47,173 bases of DNA from Bacillaceae bacterium S4-13-56 (GTDB taxonomy: Bacteria > Bacillota > Bacilli > Bacillales > JAWJLM01). Below, in pieces: positions 41,641-47,173 of the stretch. The DNA lies in assembly GCA_040191315.1 (NCBI GenBank), contig JAWJLM010000043.1:1-47173 (forward strand), in the 5' to 3' direction. Positions within the stretch are counted from its first letter, which is position 1, and every line of letters starts with the position of its first letter. The notes under the pieces were generated by a model that saw only the letters and a program-made list of their open reading frames with translations, did no database searches and was not told the origin of the DNA. The position numbers and the translations under genes are program-made.

Positions 41641-41860
41641 TGCACACCCTCATTACAGGATCATCCCAAATATCACAAAAAAACTTTAAAAACTACAATT
41701 TTTGAAAAACATCCCTAGATTTCCCCACAAAAAACGAAAAACCCATACTGTAAATCTTCATTTTTCGACAAAAAACCCCATTCATAATAAGCATTTCTGC
41801 AAGTTTACACCTTCGGATCAAGCGTGGTATAAAGAATCTAGAAGAGATAGGAGGGATAGA

Positions 41861-42049
41861 ATGACATTTTCACAGGTCAATAACAAAGAGTTTGAAGAGC
41901 TACAACGCAAAGTCCTTCAACAGGAAGCATACATAGCAGAGCTAACAAAGATTTTAGCTATGACGAACCAGCATGTGAAAACGATCATGAACTGGTTACA
42001 GCAAGAACAATATTCCAAAAAGACTTCAATAAAAAATCCCCTCAATTGA
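41861..42049 (+). CDS. Small coiled-coil protein
   Basis: A 62-residue peptide with an amphipathic helix (NKEFEELQRKVLQQEAYIAELTKIL) and a basic tail. ATG 41861 is chosen because TAGGAGGG is well placed; a longer in-frame version from 41702 has no ribosome site. A terminator follows. Not recognised. Confidence 0.6.
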   Translation: MTFSQVNNKEFEELQRKVLQQEAYIAELTKILAMTNQHVKTIMNWLQQEQYSKKTSIKNPLN

Positions 42050-42093
42050 AACTGCCTTTTCCTCCGAATCCACGTGTCACTCCTCATTAGAGA

Positions 42094-42120
42094 AAACAGT
42101 CCATCCCCGGGCTGTTTTTT
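42094..42120 (+). terminator. Terminator of the small coiled-coil gene
   Basis: AACAGTCC/GGGCTGTT around ATCCCC, then six Ts. Confidence 0.82.
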
Positions 42121-42194
42121 CGCTTCTACCCCGGGTACAATCCAATAATCATTTCTGCATCAGTAAAAAAGGTTCACTAATGTTAATCACAGTT

Positions 42195-42611
42195 TTGCCG
42201 CGGCCGCGAGTCATCGCAGTAAGGAAAGCTACTTAGAGATTCTTCGGAGAAACAAATAATTTTCTTGTTTCGAGGGGTAGCCTATCGACTAGAGGGTTCC
42301 CTCCTTTCGCTGCCATAAGTCAACATCAATGAAGGAGGTTCGGTTAAAAGCGCAGCGTCCTAGGCCTGCGGTAACTCAGCCCCTTCCTGCAAAGATTGGT
42401 AACGTTTACGTGACCCGCATCCTCGAAAAAGTAAGCTTTTTCTTCGTGTGGAGAAATTCATCTGTTGCTTGCCGTATTTTTCCTCTGTTGTAGCATTCGG
42501 TGTCCTGTGAGCCTCCCCTCCTTACGTCGATTAGCATAAGGAAAACTCCTAAGAAAATTCATCGCTGAAACAAGTGGGTTTCTTGTTTCAAAGGGCGCTT
42601 TCTCTTTTCTA
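42195..42611 (+). repeat. tgtctagctcc family, composite copy e
   Basis: About 417 bp mixing both subtypes. The subtype of copy c (GAGTCATCGCAGTAAGGAAA, AGAAACAA/CTTGTTTC) appears first, then the copy a type (CTATCGACTAGAGGGTTCC, CATAAGTCAACATC, TTACGTGACC, CCTTACGTCGAT), then a second AGAAAATTCATCGCTGAAAC/CTTGTTTC piece ending GGGCGCTTTCTCTTTTC. It looks like elements inserted into or recombined with each other. Confidence 0.65.
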
Positions 42612-42701
42612 ATTGGGACATATACCCTGTTCTTTCAAATTTGGCTCCCGAATAACTTGTCAGTAGTGGGGGTAAGTGGTAGGATTAAAGGTGGTATTTT
42701 G

Positions 42702-42707
42702 TATAAT
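42702..42707 (+). promoter_or_regulatory. Possible -10 box of secA
   Basis: TATAAT 49 bp ahead of the secA start. No clear -35. Confidence 0.4.
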
Positions 42708-42755
42708 CTCGAGTAATAATGGAGACATCTATTTCATAATGAGGAGCGTTCGTTT

Positions 42756-45260
42756 ATGCTTGCATTACTAAAAAAGGTTTTTGATGGAAACCAGCGTGAG
42801 CTCAAGCGTTTGGAGAAAATTGCTGATGAAATTGAGGCACTTGAGCCTGAAATCGAAAAGCTTTCAGATGATGGACTGCGCAAAAAAACGGAAGAATTTA
42901 AAAAACGTTATCAGGATGGAGAATCCTTAGACGATATGCTAGTGGAGGCCTATGCTGTTGTTCGTGAAGGATCGAAGCGCGTTTTGAAAATGCGTCCTTT
43001 TTATGTACAGCTATTAGGTGCCATTACCTTACACGAAGGAAACATTTCAGAGATGAAGACCGGGGAAGGTAAAACCCTTGCTTCTACAATGCCAGCTTAC
43101 CTTAATGCCCTTTCTGGAAAAGGTGTTCATATCATCACAGTTAACGAATACCTTGCTGATCGTGACTCTCGCGAAATGGGAGAGCTTTTCAAATTCCTAG
43201 GGTTAACGGTAGGACTCAATGTAAATGCCCTTTCTAAGGAAGAAAAGAAGGAAGCTTATGAAGCTGACATTACGTATGGAACCAATAATGAATTTGGTTT
43301 CGACTATCTTCGTGATAACATGGTTTTATATAAGGAAAAAATGGTTCAACGTCCACTGAATTTTGCGATTATTGACGAGGTTGACTCCATTTTAATTGAC
43401 GAAGCCCGTACACCATTAATCATTTCTGGTCAGGCTTCTAAATCGGCAAACCTATACAGAACAGCCGATTCTTTTGTTAGAACTTTAACCCTAGATAAAG
43501 ACTACACCTATGATGTGAAAACAAAAGGTGTTCAATTGACTGAGGAAGGAATCAATAAGGCGGAGCAATTTTTCTCCATTGAGAACTTGTTTGATCTTTC
43601 CAATGTTCAGTTAACACACCATATTAACCAAGCATTAAAGGCTCATGCTTCCATGCATCGTGATACGGACTATGTGGTGCAAGATGGGGAAGTAATTATC
43701 GTTGACCAATTCACTGGACGTCTTATGAAGGGTCGTCGTTATAGTGATGGATTGCACCAGGCAATCGAGGCAAAAGAGGGTCTGCAAATTCAAAACGAAA
43801 GTATGACTCTTGCCACCATCACGTTCCAGAATTTTTTCCGTCTGTATCAAAAGCTTTCTGGTATGACTGGTACAGCAAAAACAGAGGAAGAAGAATTTCG
43901 TAATATTTATAACATGAACGTAGTTGTAATTCCTACTAACAAACCGATTATGCGTGATGACCGTCCTGATTTAATTTATAAAGGGATGGATGAAAAGTTT
44001 AAAGCGGTTGTTGAAGAAATTCAAAATCGTTATGAAAAAGGTCAGCCCATTCTAGTTGGTACAGTTGCCGTTGAAACTTCAGAATTGATTTCAAATTATC
44101 TGAAGAAAAAAGGCATTAAGCATAATGTATTGAATGCGAAAAACCACTTTCGTGAGGCTGAAATTATTTTGGAAGCAGGTCAAAAGGGTGCAGTTACGAT
44201 CGCAACCAACATGGCTGGTCGCGGAACGGACATTAAGCTTGGGGAAGGTGTGAAAGAGCTTGGAGGACTAGCTGTTATTGGTACCGAGCGTCATGAATCA
44301 CGCCGTATTGATAATCAGTTGCGTGGTCGTTCTGGACGTCAAGGGGATCCAGGGGTTTCCCAGTTCTATCTTTCCATGGAAGACGAGCTTATGCGTCGTT
44401 TCGGATCTGACAATATGAAGTCCATGATGGATCGTCTCGGTATGGAGAATGACCAACCGATCGAAAGTAAGATGGTTTCTCGTGCCGTAGAATCTGCTCA
44501 AAAACGAGTGGAAGGTAACAACTTCGATGCTCGTAAAACTTTACTTGCCTATGATGATGTTTTACGTCAACAACGTGAAATTATCTATAAACAACGCTTT
44601 GAAGTTCTTGATTCCGAAAATCTTCGTGAAATCATTGAGCAAATGATCCAATCTACACTTTCCCGTGTGGTAGAATCTCATACTCAAGGAGAATTGGAAG
44701 AGGAATGGGAGCTTGATAAAATTGTTGATTTTGTTCATGCAACCCTTTTACAGGAGGAAGACCTTAACGAATCTGAGCTTAAAGGCAAGGAACCTGAAGA
44801 AGTCATCGAGCTTATTATGGAAAAAGTTAAGAAGAAGTATGATGAAAAAGAGCAGGACTTTGGCTATGAGCAAATGCGCGAATTCGAACGAGTTATCCTA
44901 CTCCGTTCTGTAGATTCCAAGTGGATGGACCACATTGACCAAATGGATCAATTGCGTCAAGGTATCCATTTGCGTGCTTATGGTCAAACCGATCCACTTC
45001 GTGAATACCAAATGGAAGGCTTCGCGATGTTTGAGCAAATGATTGCCGCTATTGAAGAGGAAGTCGCTAAGTATGTGATGAAGGCTCAAATTCGTTCGAA
45101 TCTGGAGCGTCAAGAAGTGGCAAAGGGTGCAACGGCTGTTTCTGGGGACCAAACGAAACAGAAGAAGCGTAAGCCATTCGTAAAGACAGAGGACGTTGGT
45201 AGAAACGATCCATGTCCATGTGGTAGTGGTAAGAAGTATAAGAATTGTCATGGAAAATAG
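42756..45260 (+). CDS. secA: Preprotein translocase ATPase SecA
   Basis: An 834-residue motor of the Sec pathway that pushes preproteins through SecYEG. Walker [12 protein letters not shown], Walker [18 protein letters not shown], preprotein-binding domain, motif [14 protein letters not shown], and the C-terminal zinc motif [18 protein letters not shown]. Length is close to B. subtilis SecA (841). AGGAGCG precedes the ATG. Confidence 0.98.
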   Translation: MLALLKKVFDGNQRELKRLEKIADEIEALEPEIEKLSDDGLRKKTEEFKKRYQDGESLDDMLVEAYAVVREGSKRVLKMRPFYVQLLGAITLHEGNISEMKTGEGKTLASTMPAYLNALSGKGVHIITVNEYLADRDSREMGELFKFLGLTVGLNVNALSKEEKKEAYEADITYGTNNEFGFDYLRDNMVLYKEKMVQRPLNFAIIDEVDSILIDEARTPLIISGQASKSANLYRTADSFVRTLTLDKDYTYDVKTKGVQLTEEGINKAEQFFSIENLFDLSNVQLTHHINQALKAHASMHRDTDYVVQDGEVIIVDQFTGRLMKGRRYSDGLHQAIEAKEGLQIQNESMTLATITFQNFFRLYQKLSGMTGTAKTEEEEFRNIYNMNVVVIPTNKPIMRDDRPDLIYKGMDEKFKAVVEEIQNRYEKGQPILVGTVAVETSELISNYLKKKGIKHNVLNAKNHFREAEIILEAGQKGAVTIATNMAGRGTDIKLGEGVKELGGLAVIGTERHESRRIDNQLRGRSGRQGDPGVSQFYLSMEDELMRRFGSDNMKSMMDRLGMENDQPIESKMVSRAVESAQKRVEGNNFDARKTLLAYDDVLRQQREIIYKQRFEVLDSENLREIIEQMIQSTLSRVVESHTQGELEEEWELDKIVDFVHATLLQEEDLNESELKGKEPEEVIELIMEKVKKKYDEKEQDFGYEQMREFERVILLRSVDSKWMDHIDQMDQLRQGIHLRAYGQTDPLREYQMEGFAMFEQMIAAIEEEVAKYVMKAQIRSNLERQEVAKGATAVSGDQTKQKKRKPFVKTEDVGRNDPCPCGSGKKYKNCHGK

Positions 45261-45271
45261 ATATGATAGGC

Positions 45272-45316
45272 TGGCTTTCGCTTTTCGTTTAAAGGTGAAA
45301 GCTCCCTTATTTTTAG
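45272..45316 (+). terminator. Possible weak terminator between secA and prfB
   Basis: GGCTTTCgC/GgTGAAAGC hairpin followed by CCTTATTTTTA. The T-run is interrupted. Confidence 0.45.
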
Positions 45317-45411
45317 TGGTAAAAAGATATTATGGGTAGTGTTTTAAGGAAAAATGGATTATCCGGTTCCTAGGATAAATTTTAGAAAGATTATTTGCCG
45401 AGGTGAAAGAA

Positions 45412-46513
45412 ATGGATCTAGTAGAAATCAAGCAAGAGCTAAACCGTATGTCAAAACAAATTACGAATTTTAGGGGGTCTCTTTGACCTCGATCAGAAAA
45501 AGGCTCGAATTCAAGAACTAGATGAGCAAATGGTGGATTCCGACTTTTGGAATGATCAGCAAGCAGCACAACAGGTCATCAATGAATCTAATGCACTGAA
45601 GGACCAAGTACATGTTTTTGAAGAGCATGAAGAAACGTTTGAAAATCTTCAGTTGACATATGAACTTCTGAAAGAGGAAGAAGAAGCTGATTTAAGAGCA
45701 GAGTTAGAGTCTGAAGTGAAAACTTTATCGGATGCCTTGGCTGAATTTGAAATCCAGATGCTTCTCAGTGAACCCCATGATAAAAATAATGCCATTCTTG
45801 AGCTTCATCCAGGTGCCGGTGGAACGGAATCCCAGGACTGGGCGAGCATGCTCCTAAGAATGTACACGCGTTGGGCTGAGGATAAGGGCTTTAAGGTGGA
45901 GACGCTCGATTATTTACCTGGAGATGAAGCGGGTGTAAAGAGTGTTACTTTATTAATTAAAGGCCACAATGCTTATGGCTATTTAAAAGCTGAAAAAGGT
46001 GTTCATCGATTAGTTCGTATCTCTCCTTTTGATGCGTCAGGCCGCCGTCATACTTCTTTCGTTTCATGTGATGTCATCCCTGAATTAAATGATGATATTG
46101 AGATTGACATTCGCACGGAGGATTTAAAAATTGATACCTACCGTTCCACTGGAGCCGGTGGGCAGCATATCAACACAACTGACTCTGCTGTTCGTATTAC
46201 TCATACGCCAACGAACACGGTGGTAACCTGCCAGTCAGAGCGTTCTCAAATTAAAAACCGAGAAAAAGCTATGAATATGTTGAAGGCGAAATTGTATCAA
46301 TTAGAAATTGAGCGCCAACAACAGGAAGTCAATGACATTCGCGGGGAGAAAAACGACATTAGTTGGGGCAGCCAAATCCGCTCTTACGTTTTCCACCCTT
46401 ACTCAATGGTTAAAGACCACCGCACCAACGTCGAGGTTGGGAATGTGCAAGGAGTAATGGATGGCGACCTAGACCCATTCATCGACGCTTATCTACGATC
46501 ACAAATTAAATAA
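45412..46513 (+). CDS. prfB: Peptide chain release factor 2 with programmed +1 frameshift
   Basis: A 366-residue RF2 made from two frames: 24 codons from ATG 45412, then CTT-TGA at 45481-45486, where the ribosome slips +1 and continues at GAC to 46513. The slip signal is complete: internal ribosome-site-like AGGGGG (45472-45477), a short spacer, CTT, then TGA C. RF2 reads UGA, so low RF2 favours the shift. The tripeptide SPF ([11 protein letters not shown]) and the catalytic GGQ ([12 protein letters not shown]) are both present. Confidence 0.97.
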
Positions 46514-46522
46514 TCTTTGGAG

Positions 46523-46551
46523 ACAGAGCTTACTTGGGGGCTCTGTTTTTT
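46523..46551 (+). terminator. Terminator of prfB
   Basis: CAGAGC/GCTCTG stem with a ten-base loop and six Ts. Confidence 0.82.
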
Positions 46552-46595
46552 GTTATTATGGAGTGTTTATTCACTCAAATTGCATGGTTCTTTAT

Positions 46596-47173
46596 AAAAA
46601 GCGAGTAAATAGAAGCTGTCTATTAACGCAAAATTGGGGATGCCATCCAAAAGCGAGTGAATAGAAGCTGTCTATTGACGCAAAATTGGGGAGGCCATCC
46701 AAAAAGAGTGAATAGAAGCTGTCTATTGACGCAAACTTGGGGAGGCCATCCAAAAAGAGCGAATAGAAGCTGTCTATTGACGCAAAAATGGGGAAGCCAT
46801 TCAAAAAGGAGTAAATAGAATCCGTCTATTGACGCAAAATTGGGGAAGCCATTCAAAAGGGAGTAAATAGAATCCGTCTATTGACGCAAAATTGGGGAGG
46901 TTATTCAAAAGAGAGTGAATAGAGGCTGTCTATTAACGCAAAATTGGGGAGGTCATCCAAAAAGGGAGTAAATAGAAGCTGTCTATTAACGCAAAATTGG
47001 TGATGCTATCCAAAAGGGAGTGAATAGAAGCTGTCTATTGACGCAAAATTGGGGAAGCCATTCAAAAAGGAGTGAATAGAAGCTGTCTATTGACGCAAAA
47101 TTGGGGAAGCCATCCAAAAAGGAGTGAATAGAATCCGTCTATTGACGCAGAATTGGGGAGGTCATCCAAAAGC
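46596..47173. repeat. 52-bp tandem repeat array (open at the right edge)
   Basis: Eleven full units of 51-53 bp and the start of a twelfth. Each unit contains AATAGA-AGCTG-TCTATT, a six-base inverted repeat, then ACGCAAAATTGGGG and CCATCCAAAA. In three units the spacer is ATCCG while the arms stay intact; one further unit has GGCTG. Units differ at scattered positions. The array follows the prfB terminator. Minus-strand reading frames across it are repeat translations without ribosome sites. Confidence 0.9.

Noticed and set aside
41702-41860. N-terminal extension of the 62-residue gene
   Set aside because: No ribosome site at 41702; a good one precedes 41861.
45412-45530. Frameshift mutation in prfB
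   Set aside because: It matches the programmed RF2 frameshift signal exactly.
46592-46856. Minus-strand repeat-protein genes
   Set aside because: Translations of the tandem array without ribosome sites; frames end wherever units change length.
46596-47173. CRISPR array
   Set aside because: The whole 52-bp unit is repeated; there are no unique spacers.

Overview
The window reads as chromosome of a low-GC, motile, Gram-positive rod of the Bacillaceae. Strong AGGAGG-type ribosome binding sites, frequent TTG/GTG starts, sigma-A, sigma-B and sigma-D type promoters and a LexA box of the Bacillus type all fit. From about 15.6 kb onward the gene order is that of the Bacillus subtilis tagO / yvyE-degSU-degV-comF-flagellar-hag-hpf-secA-prfB block. 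The species cannot be named from the sequence alone. No rRNA or tRNA gene was seen.

Layout. 0.5-1.5 kb: a DUF2325-type protein. 2.1-8.1 kb: a complete oligopeptide ABC importer in the order appD-appF-appA-appB-appC, with a terminator and an interspersed repeat between the binding protein and the permeases. 8.3-10.9 kb: a membrane-anchored DUF6305-like protein, a multi-pass histidine kinase and a CitB-type response regulator, probably one operon. 11.2-15.5 kb: an exported protein of unknown role, a VanZ-like protein, a ROK sugar kinase without the usual zinc cysteines, and an AraC-type regulator. 15.6-21.4 kb: tagO (wall teichoic acid), two small cell-envelope proteins, a zinc-ribbon membrane protein, a 51-residue membrane peptide, and the pair yvyE-LCP ligase on the minus strand. 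21.6-25 kb: degS, degU, degV. 26-28.2 kb: comFA and comFC (no comFB). 28.3-35.6 kb: yvyF-flgM-flgN-flgK-flgL-yviE-fliW-csrA-hag. 36.9-40 kb: flaG-fliD-fliS-fliT and a small gene. 40.8-46.5 kb: hpf, a 62-residue gene, secA and prfB with its programmed frameshift.

The genes form a coherent motility/competence/secretion block. DegSU governs the motile-to-exoenzyme switch. FlgM restrains sigma-D. FliW and CsrA set flagellin translation through a visible GGA hairpin in the hag leader. FlgN, FliS and FliT are chaperones for the hook-associated proteins, flagellin and cap.

The most unusual part is hag itself. It is split into three exons by two ORF-less group I introns. The first has perfect P1 and P10 pairing. 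The second has a clear core but a puzzling 5' end. Just beyond the hag terminator, on the opposite strand and outside both introns, lies a LAGLIDADG homing endonuclease gene with a LexA (SOS) operator over its promoter. This suggests a split homing system in the flagellin locus that responds to DNA damage.

The intergenic DNA is also full of repeats. There are five copies of a three-hairpin element, with a compensatory base change and a 51-bp module that has switched side and orientation. There are several copies of a second element bounded by tgtctagctcc and gcgcttgc. Two families of arrays have short motifs recurring every 20-22 bp. A 52-bp tandem array runs off the right end. The periodic arrays lie directly behind intrinsic terminators.
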